Shown: positions 41,971-54,168 of the stretch, piece after piece
How the letters are laid out: each line of letters opens with the position of its first letter
How positions within the stretch are numbered: position 1 is the stretch's first letter
DNA from: Pisolithus tinctorius
Taxonomy: Eukaryota; Basidiomycota; Agaricomycetes; Boletales; Pisolithaceae
DNA length: 64,000 bases
Assembly (NCBI GenBank): GCA_024663395.1
Contig: JANFAH010000051.1
Span: forward strand, 62,001-126,000
Reading direction: 5' to 3'
Translations under genes and position numbers: made by a program
The notes under the pieces: model-generated
Database searches by the model: none
What the model saw: the letters and a program-made list of their open reading frames with translations, nothing else
Told to the model about the DNA's origin: nothing

Positions 41971-43195
41971 CATGCCTGTGACTAGGTCATCTGCTGTTAC
42001 TTTCAAAGTTGGTCCCCTCATTGGTGCCCAGAGATTGAAGAGAGTCAATCCTATTGTCACTTTGCCCACCAAAGCCCAACCTTCACATGGTGCAAAGGCC
42101 CATCACCAGGTAGTCAAATGTGAGTACATACCTACTTCCTGTGTCTTGTGTGCTACTGTCTCAACTCTTCCCATCAGCATGAGGTGGAAATCAGGACACA
42201 ATTTCTGAAACACACAAGCCAATGTCAGGGGATGGTGAGGAGTGCCCAGTGTGTAGTGCTACCATTTTTTTTCTTTTTTTGCTTACTGACCACTGTTTTC
42301 AGAACAGTGAATCCAGCTCTGTAGCTCGATGTCCCCCTCTCCAGCCATGCTCAAGTTGCAATTCTTCACAAGGGTCAACAGAGAAAGAATGCAAGGATCA
42401 GTACCTTGACTGCTTTCAGATGCAACAGGTTACACTCCAGAATGGTATGAAGCTTGACTGTGCTGTTGCCCTTAAGCAGCTACAATTGGGCATCATTTCT
42501 ATGGAAGATATAGTTGCTGAGCAGGGTTGCAAGAAGTGTAAGTGTGTGATCTATGTATGTAGCTGTATTCCTTCTCAAGGTAGCCACCAGCTGTTACCCC
42601 CAATGACAGTGAAGAGGATGAACAAGCTGTTGAGAGTACAGTGCAAGCTGAAGGAGATCTGGTCTCAGAGAACCTGGTGGAGCATGATGACCACCAAGCT
42701 GTTGAAAATATGATGGACTCCATTCATCATGACAATGTTGAGCATGAAAGTGCATCAGGTTTGTTTATTTGATTAAACTGCATTATTCACATGATTTACA
42801 TGTGTCATTGAATAGACAGTGATTGGTCTGCTGACTGGAGGTGCAACCTTAAATGTGAACAAACCCTGAGAGAAATCCATGCTGGCAATTATGATACTGG
42901 TAACCATCCTTCCATTCCCCCTCTCCATTCACCATCCTCATCAGAAGAAGAAGGAGCTGCTGATACTGAAGGCAACACTGACAGCTCTGTGACCAGGAGG
43001 CATAGGGAAGCAAAGGTGTTATGATATGTACACTTTTCCTTTTTCTCTTTTTTCCTTTTCATCTTATCTAACCTCTTGTCTTATCTCATCTCTTTGGACT
43101 TGGGCCAGACTCTGGTCTAGACCTCAGAAACTTATTCCAGATGGGTATCAGCTTACACCAGCAGAATGGGGAATGGGAGGTTATCCTATGTATCT
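41971..43195 (+). CDS. Putative multi-exon gene, acidic protein of unknown function
   Basis: ATG at 41971 gives MPVTRSSAVTFKVGPLIGAQ. Later exons carry KECKDQYLDCFQMQQVTLQN and LKQLQLGIISMEDIVAEQGC (about 42390-42535), an acidic exon NDSEEDEQAVESTVQAEGDL and VEHDDHQAVENMM (42601-42759), then SDWSADWRCNLKCEQTLREI and a Ser/Glu-rich part (42820-43015), and PQKLIPDGYQLTPAEWGMGG to a stop near 43195. Plausible introns: about 42120-42178, 42540-42584, 42760-42817 and 43016-43108, all GT-AG. Exon joins are by eye and the first half is uncertain. Not recognisable as a transposon gene. Confidence 0.45.
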
Positions 43196-43430
43196 CTGAG
43201 TCAATTCAGGTGGGGAGGCAGTGGACTAAACAGCTGGATATATCACTTGCTGGGGAGATTTGGTATGATCAGGCATGCTTATGGGGCCAGGCCTTATTTT
43301 GTTTGACACATTTCATCAAACACAATGTACAGTAACATCTGGGTATAAAAGTCTTGTGTCATCCATACTGTGTGTGCTGGGTTCTAAGTGCCTTTTGGCA
43401 GGTCACTTTGTCAACTGTCGTTTGCCCTTT

Positions 43431-43655
43431 TGTAGGGTGATGAGCTGCAGGGTTGTCAAGTCTATAGGAAGGAATATACTGTAGGTAGGCAAGTAAGTGT
43501 TCCAATATAATGAATAGAAGGAGTCTCACCTCAGACTTCAAGTTGGTTGAAGCTGAGGTGCAGTAAGAAAAATAAACTGCTAAGTGTCCGCTTTTGGATT
43601 ACATAATGCTGTGCTCAGTGAACCACAACTAAGGTAAAAGTGATAAACTCCAACA
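43431..43655 (-). repeat. 3' LTR of a Ty1/copia element (225 bp)
   Basis: In the coding sense it starts TGTTGGAGTTTATCAC, preceded by a purine-rich GAAGGGGCA, and ends ATCACCCTACA. No matching 5' LTR is present to the right, so the element is truncated there. Confidence 0.7.
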
Positions 43656-43699
43656 TGCCCCTTCAACAAGTATAGTCAAGAAGGAATTAAAAGAAAATA

Positions 43700-45300
43700 A
43701 TACCCATGGCTTCAGAGAAATTAACATGCTTCTCCCTAGATAAGCCCTGAGTTAGTATGTCAGCCATCTGGTCATTAGTAGACACATAGTCAACAACTAC
43801 TTCTCCAGAATCCACCTTCTCTCATATGAAATGATGATGAATTGCAATATGTTTCATGTGGTCATGGAACATCGCATTTCAAGCTAGTGAGATAGCAGAT
43901 TGATTGTTGATGAGGAGTGGAGTGGGTTCATGTGGCAACATGGTCTCAAGTTCAAGGAGTAGGGTACAGATCCAGATAGCTTCCTTTGTGGCAGCACATG
44001 TGGCCATGTACTTGGCTGCTGTACTTGACAGAGCACAACAAATGATTGCTTTTTCAATGACCAGCTAACAGCTCCACCTGAAAGGATAAAAGTATAGCCA
44101 GTAATGGAGTGGCAGTCATTGATATTGGCTGCCCAATCTGCATCTACATACCCAGTTGTGTGTGTGTTTGAGTCTCACTTATAGGTAAGGCAGACATCAG
44201 AGGTGCATTGCAGATAGCAAAAGATGTGCTTTAGCACAGTAGTGTGTTCATGCCCAGGGCATGCAGCATGATGGCTCAACATGCCTACAGTAAAGGCAAG
44301 ATCAGGCCTCATTGCAAGCATCACATACATAAGGGCTCCAAGAGCACCCTGGTATGACTTGATACATATTGGCCTCTGGAGTTTCTAATTTTTTGAGCTT
44401 GAGGTTAGGCTCAATGGGGGTCACAATAGCTCGCCCCTCACTCATCCCAAAGTGCTTGAGAATACTCTCAATGTATCTCTTCTGTGAGAGCTGTATGATA
44501 CCTTTATCATGGCTGCAAATTATCTCCATTCCTAAAATCCAATGCACCTCACCCAAATCTTTCATCTCATACTCCTGCAAGAGCTGAGCCTTGATGTGCT
44601 CAATGGTCATGTGGCACTTTGAAAGTATTAACTTGTCATCTATGTAGATGGCAACAATAATTAGTATGCCATTCTTGACTTTAAGGAAGAGGCTATGGTT
44701 GGCCTGGCTTCGAGTGAAAACCCAGGGATTCAGAAACGGTTCAAAGGCAAGAGTACCATGACTGGGGGGCCTGTTTAAGGCCATAGAGAGCTCATAGTAG
44801 GTGCCTGACTTTGTTGCTGTCAGGAGGGAAGCCTGGAGGGAGACAAAGATATGTTTCTTCATCTAATAGTCCATTTAGGAATGCAGATTTAACATCCATT
44901 TGATGAATTTCAAGGTTATACTTAGCAGTGAGGGCCATGAGTATGCAGATGGTTGCAAACTTGGTGATGGGTGCAAACATCTCAGTGTAGTTGATCCCAT
45001 GTACCTGTGTAAAACCCTTTGCTACCAGATGAGCCTTGTACCTCTCAATTTCACCAGTCAGCCCTCAATTGATCTTGTAGACCCATTTTGAGTCAATCAA
45101 CTTACAGCCAGGAGGCAGAGTGACCTCCTCATACAGTCTGATGGACTTAAAGGTCTGTAATTTGTCAATCATCACAGCATACCACTGACCTGCATCAGTG
45201 TGTTGCATTGCATTGTTGAACATGTGAGATTCATTGTTGTGTGTTGTGGTTGCTTTGTAAGCCACTTCCTCATTTGTCTCAGCCACCTCAGCCTTGCTGT
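43700..45300 (-). pseudogene. Ty1/copia reverse transcriptase and RNase H, decayed
   Basis: On the minus strand: LPPGCKLIDSKWVYKIN (about 45065-45120), TGEIERYKAHLVAKGFTQVH, FAPITKFATICILMAL with HQMDVKSAFLNG (about 44880-44920), active site IYIDDKLIL (YIDD at 44635-44646, intact), GEVHWILGMEI and QLSQKRYIESILKHFGM, then RNase H traces (TGYVDADWAANINDCHSIT near 44120). Many stops. This is the one RT in the window, besides copy B2, that keeps both active-site Asp residues. Confidence 0.8.
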
Positions 45301-45316
45301 TGTCACATGCATGCTC

Positions 45317-45936
45317 TCACTCTTGAGTGACTTCATCAATGGGGCTTCCACCCTCACTCTCTGCACCTGAAACCTCTGTCACTTCAAGCCATTGACTAGG
45401 TAAGGTAGCCCTGTCATAGGAATTGATGAAATGTAGAGCACAGTCTTCAGCAGGTGAGATGTGTGTGACTTTATCAACAAGTTTGGCCTCCTTAGGCTTA
45501 TCCTTTTCAGCCTGCAATGGGTACTTGGCTGCCTCATCAGCCTTCTTCTTGTAGCAGTCTTCTTCAACATGGTTCATCTTCTTGCAATAGCCACAAGCCT
45601 TGTTCTTTTTCTTATCATTCCTCTTTCCCTTTTTGTTAGGTGTCTTTGCTATGAGGGCAGTTTGTGCTGAAGAGGTGTGGCAAGACTTCTCTTCTATCAA
45701 GACTTGGGAAATGACAGAGTCCAGAGTTAGTTTCTCATCAGACAACATGAGTATAGTGCAAAGGGTTGAGTACAAGGTTGGAAGGGAGTGACCATGGCTA
45801 TGGCAACAAGAGAGTGTTTGAGGGGCTGTCCAAGAGACTTTAGAGCCAGTTCAGTAATGAAGTCCCACAAAGAATCCAGGTGAAAAAACCAAAAAAAAAG
45901 TCCCAGGCCTTCATGACATAAGCATACAAAGTTCAA
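45317..45936 (-). pseudogene. Ty1/copia Gag with zinc knuckle, fused to RT by internal deletion
   Basis: LTLDSVISQVLIEEKS, then a Lys-rich stretch and the knuckle CGYCKKMNHVEEDC (C-X2-C-X4-H-X4-C, about 45558-45600). Directly after it the sequence moves via WLEVTEVSGAESEGGSPIDE into the RT, with no protease or integrase. So a deletion removed the centre of pol. Confidence 0.7.
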
Positions 45937-46540
45937 GTGGGCTCTAATTTAGGAGGAGACATAGGCAATATAAATAACCACAACACAACTATAGCATGGC
46001 TGGCAAGTTGGGTGTAACTGGGAACCTGATGGGTGGGGACCCTCCTGATGCTGCAGATGACAAGACTGAGGAAAGGCACATCAACATCAATGATGACTGC
46101 TATCAATGCTGTAGGAAAAGTCCAAGTAGCTGTATAATACAAGCTAGATGGCATAGGTAACAACAATAAAATGAAGGGAACAAATTGCTTGTCCCAAGGG
46201 ATTCTGGACTGCCAAGACTAGAAGGTGGGACACAGTGCTTTGTAGTGGTAGCGATTCATGACATGTGTGGCATGGTCCATGGAGTAGTACTGGCGATGCA
46301 AGCAGCACGAGCAGTATATGTAGTTCATGTGTGGCAGTATGCAAGACATGCAGTAGTGACAAGGTGAAAAAGAAACTTGTAGTGACCTTCCAAGTGCCAA
46401 AAGGTATCATTCTGTACCTAAGTACAGGGCTTTATAGTCTGGGCAAACCCAGAACCTAAGTAAGACAGAGTACAAGTAAAGGAAGGCCATGTGACAGTGC
46501 ATAAATACAAGACAGGCTGGAACAGAGGCCAAGGGTATAC
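45937..46540. other. Unassigned, host of the F2 insertion
   Basis: No gene recognised. Sequence resumes at 47448 after the F2 solo LTR; together the two flanks may be an LTR or leader of the C-type element whose accessory gene starts at 48004. Confidence 0.3.
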
Positions 46541-47442
46541 TGTCATATCCATGACTCTTGGACTTGGACTCAGTCCAGTCCGGACCCCTAGCCCCTATCT
46601 CCGGCCAAGTCCAGTCCTGGTCCAGCCTGGAAAACCCAATCCCAGCCCTAGATAACTCAACTCTGGCCTGTGTAACTCAAGTCCGGTGTTTTACCCCTAT
46701 CTCCGGTCCATTTTGGCCTCCTGGCCTTGCACTGCTCCACCCTGGTCCTCCCAGGTCTATGTCCGGGTCACCCGGACATAACTCCGGTCTGTTTTCATTT
46801 GTTTGTGCTATATTTAGTCTCGTCCTTTTGTCTAACTCTGCTTACTGTACATATCCTGTGTCCGACCCCGGTTATGCCAGTCACCCGGACTTTGGCTATT
46901 AGCCTCTGCATAGCCACTGTGGCTATCCTTGTCTTGCTAATCATCTCACTAATAGCTTATTCACAAGTCCGGCTCTATGTTCATTATCCCAGACCGGCCT
47001 CCTGTATTTAACCCCTGTACATACTTCGTAGCACCCCAGTCAGAATATCAACTTAGTATTACCCTCAACTCCATGTTACCCCTCGAGACTACTCTATAGC
47101 TAAGGCCGAGCCTTAAGCTATTCCCGGCCCCTGTCCCGGACCTCTCCCCGGCTTGCATAAGGGTACAGCACATAAGCTGAGACCAAGGGAGGTAGATCCA
47201 ACCCCGGACCAGCTTCCCCTTGTGCGCACTCCAACACCGGTCGGTTTCCCACGCTACCGGTCTTGTTCCCGCGCTCCCGGCCTTAAGTCCAGTCCTCTGG
47301 ACTTAGCCCCTAACCTCTGGCCTCAACTCCGGTCCAACCGGACTTGGCCCCTGTCTCTCGGCCTTGATTCTGGCCACTCAGACTCAGCCCCTGTCACCCA
47401 GTCTTGAAGCCTGGTCACCCGAGGGTAAACCTGTACTTCACA
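46541..47442. repeat. Solo LTR, family F, copy F2, CpG-rich, perfect TSD
   Basis: 902 bp, TGTCATATCC...CTGTACTTCACA, flanked by TATAC at 46536-46540 and 47443-47447. Rich in CCGG. A TATA-like GTATTTAACCCC lies near 47003. The older copy F1 (6768-7470) has lost nearly all these CpGs. Confidence 0.9.
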
Positions 47443-48003
47443 TATACTACAAGCACTAAAGGAATAGAGACCATGGTAAAAGAAAGAGTCTGAAGGAAAG
47501 GAAGTGACTGGGACACAGCAGCCATGGGTATAGCACAGCATGAAAGGGAGCAAGGGCATGGGAAGGTAGCAAGGTAGGCAGGAAGGCAGCATGTGAACAG
47601 CAGTGGATGCAAGCAGTGAGGGGACATAATGGTAGTCATGGAATGGTCAATGATAGGGGCTTATGCATCCAGGGAATGCAGATTCCCTGCACCTGAAGGG
47701 GACTTAGATGCTGACTATCCCCAGTCAGCCACATGGTGTGGAGGACATAAATAGCTTTGCCATGTGGTGATGGCAAAGGTGTGGTGCTGAGGATTTGAGA
47801 ACACTGGAGGATTCCACATAGAAGTGTGGGAAGTGTGGTGCCAAGGAACATGAGAAGACCATTGAATGCCATGTATAGGCATCTGGACTGATGACATAAG
47901 TGCCTCATGGCCACTAAGTATATATGTGTTAGTGCATGGCTCAAACCTTCACATTGTTCTGATTCTTTCCCCCTCATCATCAATCCCCTCTATTGCTCTA
48001 ATC

Positions 48004-49087
48004 ATGTCTGCTAACCATGCCCCCTGACTCTCACAACTCATATGTGCAGCTACCCCCAACCCAATTGAAGCAGAAAGGGCTGTGCTCAAGAAAGAGTTTG
48101 CTACTGCCTCTGCAGCACTGGTGGTTGAGGCGAAGTGCCTTCCAGATGACAAGGAGGAGCTGCATGGAGGACATGTGATGTGGATGCACCAGTGGGAGAA
48201 GAGGACAGTAAGTGTGCAATTTACTTGGTACTCATGGCATTGACCTGTCCCAAGGGCAAGGTGTATCCTCTTGTCAAGTGCAGGTGAGAGCTCAGTGTCA
48301 ATACCAGGATAGATGCTGCAGATGGGCCTGCTCTGGCAGAGGCTGATGAGGCCTACAAGAAGTGGGCTGCAGAGGAGATTGCCACAGCCAATCACAAACA
48401 GACTGAGAAGGACATGTGCATGGGTGAAGAGGCTTCGCAGGACCTCAGTGAGCAGGGGACAAGTGGTGCTGTGCTGGGTGTGACAGAGAAGATGTCACAT
48501 GTTGAGGTGGTGGCCTGACTGATTCAAAAGGTAAGTGCACACTCTGGATGGTGTGGTAGTGGCTGACAACTGGGTCCCAAGTGATCGCAGCAGACCATTG
48601 CAGAGAGCAAGGATGAGACCAAGCCAAAGGCCATGATCCTGCCCAGGTTGATTCTGCACAAGGTACCCTACATGTGGTGCTCAGTTAAGAGGGCCACATG
48701 TACCAGCCCAGTGGGTCAAACCTGTGATGGCTGTGCACAGATGAAACAGGGGTGTGAGGAGTTGACAAAGGCCATGGGAAGGAGGGCACAGATGGGCACA
48801 TCAGGTGGTAAGTGATGGGCTTGTCTCAGAAGGCCTGAAGCTAATGGCTGGTAGCACAGACCTCGAAGCCTGCCAAGGCCAAAGACAATGATGACAATGA
48901 CAACAAAGTTGAGGTGATTGAAAGCCATGCACACATGAAGGGAAAGGCACCAGTGCACAGCCAGCTTGATGCCAAGGTCATGGCTGACTTGTCCCAGTCA
49001 CTGAGGCTGTTGCATGTGGCTTACTTCTGCCTTCAGGTGCATGTCAACCAGATTGCCAAGGTGTTGGAAAAGATTGGGGTGGAGTAG
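48004..49087 (+). pseudogene. Antisense accessory gene of a C-type gypsy element, multi-exon
   Basis: ATG at 48004 (MSANHAP, then TGA), then PIEAERAVLKKEFATASAAL, a central charged part (AEADEAYKKWAAEEIATANH, near 48330), then after introns PRLILHKVPYMWCSVKRATC, TSPVGQTCDGCAQMKQGCEE and a tail DLSQSLRLLHVAYFCLQVHV ending IGVE at 49087. Possible introns begin GTAAGTG at 48208 and 48531 and GTAAGTGATG at 48808. The Cys pattern C..C..CDGC..C resembles the zinc-cluster part of the gene at 17685-18962, and the gene is again opposite to pol (49995-51740). A TATA-like AGTATATATGTG lies near 47919. Coding is broken by stops; function unknown. Confidence 0.55.
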
Positions 49088-49994
49088 GGCCAACTGTAGC
49101 TAGTTTGTGTTTTGCATATCTTCCCTTCTGTACATCAGCATGCATGGTGCAAAACATACTGCCATTTTTCCTTCTGTGTGAAGTTATGATGCAAAAGGAC
49201 CTGAAGTGCTTGAACACCCTCCACAGGCAAGTTTGGCCATGGTAAGATACAGTGTGTGGGGTACTGCCCAACTTGTCTTCTTCATGCAACTTTCAACTTC
49301 TCTCAACAGTAAGTCCTCTTGGTATGGTGTTGATGGTAGGATATGACAGATTCTTGAAGAGAGGATGAAGGGACTGTTTGTTGCATAACTGGGGTGGTCT
49401 TTGGGTATCAATTGCAAGGAGACAGAAGAGGAACTGAAAGGAAAACAGATCAAGGGGTGCATACTGACTGTGTGTTCAAAGAGGAAATGTGTGGGGTAGT
49501 TGTGAGCATCCATGGTACATGGTGGCCAAGGATGGCATCAGCGAGACTAGTAAGAGAGATAGGAGAGACATTGTTTGAGTTATATACTTATTCAGTGTGT
49601 TGTTATTTTTGTGGATGGTTTTGGACTTTTTGTTAGCAGTTTTTATGTTTTTTGAGTGAGGGCTAGCTATCAGTGGGATCACCAGACAAAACCCAGGGTG
49701 GAACAGCAGTCTCTGGATGACACCTGGGGTAAAACAGATAAGGAGAAATGAACTATGTCTAGTATTGGATGGAGCAAGTGGTGTGCTGGTCACCCCTGTG
49801 GGGGACTTTGAATGCTGACTGTCCACAGTCAGCATGGAAGGTGGAATGAAGGTGGCAGGAGAAGCTGTTGGGAGGTGGTTGAAGCTGTGGCAGGGGGTAG
49901 GGGTATTGTAGGAGAAGAGGGTATGGAGGGAGGTATGAAGGAAAGAATGGGAGGGTGCAATGGATGGGCTGTGGGTGCTGGAAAGGGTGGATAG
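49088..49994. other. Spacer between accessory gene and pol end of the C-type element
   Basis: No gene recognised. It contains the inverted words GCTGACTGTCCACAGTCAGC (about 49815-49834), a short hairpin. Confidence 0.35.
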
Positions 49995-51740
49995 TCAGCT
50001 GTCCCAGGCAAAAGCCTCTACCTCTTCATCAGTGGGGTCATCCTCAGCCTCCTCAAGGAGGCAGTCTAGTTCTTCATTGCCTAACCCAGTAATGCAAGTC
50101 ATGGTTGCACAGGTTTGTGACTGTGGGTAGTATGGAAGCAGGTGGAATGCAGTGAAGTGGAGCTTGGAGATGGAGCCATCCAACTCAGCCAGCAGGTATG
50201 AGCCCCCAGTGGTTCAACAAAGGATGACCATGGGACCTGTGTACTGTGGCTTCATCTTCTGGTTCAATTCTTTCTTGACACAGGAGTTGCAGACTAGCAC
50301 AAGGGTACCAGGAGTGAAGTTATAGTCTTTAATGCAATGCTGAAAGGTGGCTTTGAACTGCTGGACAAACTGGAAGTGTGTGCAGAGGATGTTATTGTGG
50401 ACCTGGTCTAGGTCATCCTGGCACTTCTGTAACTGGTGTGTGCACCAGGCAATCAGGTCTGTGGTAGTCAGCAGTGTTGCATCATCGCAGGATAGGGGAA
50501 AAAGGAAAGTAGCCTCAGCAAGGTCAAATGGGAACAGCAGCTTGACACCATGGACCATGAAGTAAGGGGATAAACCTGTGGACTTCAGAATGGTGACTTG
50601 CTCAGCCCAGAAGACAGAGTGTGTGATGGTGTGCCAGTGGGGGTCATCATTCTCACAGCTCTTCATGATAGCCTTGTGCACATCATAGTGGTGACACTCT
50701 ACAATGCCATTAGCCTGAGAGTTGTAGGGCAAGATATGGATGTGACAGATATGATATTGCATGGCTACAGCATCCAAGGCCTGGATGAACATGGGACCAT
50801 TGTCCATGATGATTTCAGCAAGTGGACCCCAGTGGCATAGAATGTCCTCAAAGATGAAGGATGTGAGCACAGTACTATTTTCTGCATGAAGCATGTGCCA
50901 TTTGGGATATGAGGTGAGCATGCACCAAGCCTGTACTATGTAGTGGTAGCTGCTGGCTTTGGCATTAGCATCATGTCAATGTGAGCTTTATGAAACAGGC
51001 CCCCTATCATGGGCACAGTGGGAGGGATAAGCAGCTTCTGCATCTGTGGATCTGACATTCATGACAAGTGTGGACATCCCACTTCACATCCTCAACAAGC
51101 AGAGGCCACCAAAAGCAAAGGAGAAGGCAAGTGCAGACCATGAAGACACCTTTGTGTCTGAGGTCATCATGCACTTCTTTGATGAGGCAATACCACTTGG
51201 ACTTGTCAACAACTAGCTGGTGCTGCCTGTGCAGTTCCTGGTGCCACAAGTTTCCATCTAGGAGGAAGAAGTGTCTGGCAGAATTAAAGAAGGATGAGTA
51301 CTGCACATCAGTAAGGTCAGGGGTCACTCATGGGTCACGAGGAAGGCATGGATCATTTCTATCTTCGCTTTGTGTGCCTGAGCCTTTGCAGACTGCAAGA
51401 TGGCAGGGTCATCAGATGGATTGGAAGGGTTATCAGCATTGGCTGTCACAGAGAATGTGAGGTAGAAGGATGCAGGTGGTGGGAGGCTCACCCAATTGTA
51501 AGCAGGTGGCAGCAAGGAATGATGATCTTGATTGGAAAGAGAAGAAGGAGGCAGGTGGTCATTGACAGCCTCTGTAGAGAAAGAGTAAAAACAGTCTAAC
51601 CAGTCCTCATGGTCATCATCCTCAGGTGGGTCCTCTCCAAAAAGTACTTGGGTCCATTCACCATCTTGGCCAGGCCAGGTATGCACTCTGTCACCCTTAA
51701 GCTCCCTGACTCTATGTGCTTGGTACATCTGGTCTTCCAT
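49995..51740 (-). pseudogene. Gypsy family C pol, integrase end
   Basis: Minus strand, right to left: an acidic linker (GEDPPEDDDHEDWLDCF), PDLTDVQYSSFFNSARHFFL with the zinc finger HDDLRHKG...CHECQIH (51007-51300), the first core Asp in AHIDMMLMP (about 50955), ADIIMDNGPMF-like AEIIMDNGPMFIQALDA (about 50810), HILPYNSQANGIVECHHYDV (core Glu), SPYFMVHGVKLLFPFDLAEA, then MKPQYTGPMVIL-stop-TTGGSYLLAELDGSISKLH and an acidic end EEAEDDPTDEEVEAFAWDS at 49995. Stops at 51324, 51007 and 50214 and a one-base shift near 50950. Confidence 0.8.
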
Positions 51741-52040
51741 GTCTCACAACTGGAAACCACAGCAGCTAACCCTTTCCCAAACTGACAACAACCTCTGCCT
51801 CTGCCAGTGGATGTTGATGGCAACCTTGAGTACAAAGTGTCAGAGATACTCGACTCTAAGGTGGACTGCTGCCACCACCACTGTCAACTCTTGTATCTAG
51901 TCCACTGGGCTGACTATGAGAACACTGATGAAGAAACCTCTTGGTTGCTTGCAACTGAGCTGGAACATGCCTCCAACATAGCCTCTGCTTTCCACAAATG
52001 CTATCCACACAAACCTGGCCTGTATCAACCTCTGCCATAA
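51631..52040 (+). pseudogene. Family B fragment: integrase tail and chromodomain
   Basis: LSKKYLGPFTILARPGMHSV, FHVSQLETTAANPFPN-stop, then YKVSEILDSKVDCCHHHCQL and LHWADYENTDEETSW-like residues to PLP at 52040. Matches the end of B1 pol (19148-19580) in opposite orientation. Nothing of pol upstream of it remains. Confidence 0.8.
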
Positions 52041-52230
52041 TACTCCACCCACATAACCTTCCTCTGTGGGCCAGCTCTGCCCTTTACTGCACTACCTTAA
52101 GTACTTTAGAATTTTCTCTGCTTATCCATTTCACTTTTCAGAATCACAAAGAAAGTCACAAGTCTATTTCATAGTATTACAAAAATATACAAACTAAAAA
52201 CAAAAGACAAAAGAAAAAGAAAACTTCTCT

Positions 52231-52684
52231 ACTCCTCCATTGCTTGCTCTCTGCCACCCTCCTGTTCTTCACCACCTTCCTGCTCCCCTTCAACTTCTTC
52301 CTTGTTATCCCCCTCCATACCTTCATCCACTTCCTCTCACTGGTCCTCCACTGCCTCTGACTGAGGCCTCTTCCAACCTCTGCCTGTGTGCTTGAACTCA
52401 GCCATCCTGGCCTCTCACACATCCTCCCTCCTCCTCATCTCTGCCCACTCTGCCCAGGTGAAGTACAGCCTGCACTTGTTGGCTGTCCACTCTGCTGCCT
52501 CCACCATCCACTCCACTGCTTCCACCATCCCCTCAAAGGCCAGCACTGTGATCTTGTGCACTTTGGCCTGCCTCTCCATGGCCTGCAACTGCCACTGCCA
52601 CTGCCACTCCACCCACCACATGTGGACCCCCACACCTGAGGGACCCTTGAGTGGGGTTGCTGGTTTGTCGTCCTCTCCACTCAC
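52231..52684 (-). pseudogene. Family B accessory gene, C-terminal fragment
   Basis: Minus-strand frame MSGEDDKPATPLKGPSGVGV, WWVEWQWQWQLQAMERQAKV, ANKCRLYFTWAEWAEMRRRE, then stop-interrupted acidic tail ending REQAMEE. Matches exon 2 of 17685-18962 and is again opposite to the adjoining pol end, confirming the arrangement in a second copy. Confidence 0.75.
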
Positions 52685-52779
52685 TGCGAGTCAAAGTGTG
52701 GAAAGCTGGTATAAACCAAACAAATCCAACACCAAAGACAAATAAAGTGTTAGCAGTGGTTTGCCTCTGTGGAACCTGG
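52685..52779 (-). mobile_element. Family X 3' fragment in reverse (X7)
   Basis: GCGAGTCAAAGTGTGGAAAGC... matches the X end in reverse for about 95 bp before the B LTR starts. Confidence 0.65.
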
Positions 52780-53514
52780 TGTCAAGTCTGGGCCTACTCT
52801 GACCAACTCTGATGCTATATAAGGTCTAGAGGAGGGTCCAGGAGCAAGTCTGACACACAGGAACAGAACTCCAACTAGCAGAGTGTTGGCAGGAGCAAAG
52901 ACCGCCAAAGCAAGGGCGGAGCAGAGTGAGGGCATTGGGTTTAGCTCATGCACTACCCCTTTGCATGATCTCAGCCCTCATATTTCAGAGGGAGAGTACA
53001 AACAGAGAGTTGGAGGTAACTCCAACAGACAGAGGTCAGAGACAGAAGGAGTAGGAACTAAGTTGATATTCATACTGAGGAATGGCAGAGTATGATACAT
53101 GCTTTTATACTACTATGGAGGTACAGTAACCAGAATCAGAACTGACATATGGAGACCCAGAAATTTTCAAGTAAAAACTTCCTAGACAACGAATGAAGGG
53201 TAGATGGAGGACATACGAGTGGGTAACATAGAACATCCAGAAAAGGAAACAGTCCAGATGCTGGACCATGTGGTGCATGCGCTGTGGAGTACCTGACTGC
53301 GTGCTGTCAGGGAGACGTCCAAAGACAGTCACATGACCACTCAGAGAGTGGTCCACTTGGTCTGGTAGGAGAACAACACAAGTCCGACAGCAGTCAGAGC
53401 AGAGATGGTTCATAGACGATAGAAGGTGGGCAGAGTTGGTGTGGAGTGAGTGAATGACCAGCAGAAGAGGGTGTGGAGTGAGTAAAGACCTAGAGTGAAC
53501 ACATGGTTATGACA
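52780..53514 (-). repeat. Family B LTR, copy of B2 (left)
   Basis: TGTCAAGTCTGGGCC... to GGTTATGACA, followed by the same G/C run (GTGCCCCCCCC) that borders the 3' LTR of B1. Confidence 0.85.
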
Positions 53515-53691
53515 GTGCCCCCCCCTGAAGGCTGCATGTACAGGATGAGATCAACATGAGTTGATCATTTGAAATTACTTTCATGCCTCGAGGATAATGG
53601 CTTTAGCCGCAGTGGAGCTCCATCAGAGTTCGAAGTACTGCTTAAAAACATGTGTTAGGGTACTGAACCTTTGTCCTTTCCTCCCATCATC

Positions 53692-53764
53692 ATGCCTTCC
53701 CAGCACCAGAGCAAGACCCCCCAACCAACCCCTGGCCATGGCTGTGACTACTCCCAAGTCGCAG
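53692..53764 (+). pseudogene. Family B accessory gene, first codons, cut by X4
   Basis: MPSQHQSKTPQPTPGHGCDY matches the start of 17685-18962; the frame ends at the X4 border. Confidence 0.7.
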
Positions 53765-54168
53765 TGTCACACACCAAAGGTGTTGTGGACATGGTTACAG
53801 CTGGCTCTGCCTAACTCGTCAACAAGTTGCATGCAATGCCCATGCATGCAGATGAAGACTAAAGGCCTCATGCGTAGAAAGACTGTTGGACATTAACAGT
53901 CATCCTTCACACAAGAACGAGTTGTCAGTGCTAGAAAGAAAAGAGGAAGCAAGTTAAGCACACATTAAAGGTTTTTAGTGCCTGTGTATGGCATTCCAGT
54001 TTTCATCATATCTCCACCATTTCCAAAGATATCGACTCCGTTCTCACACTCGCTTAAAGTGCTCAGCCCCACAATTCTTCCTTCCAAATTTGGAGAGGAT
54101 CCTCACACCCCACGCATTTCTACAGCACTCCATCCATCAGACACTCATTTTGCTAAGTCCATCAAATC

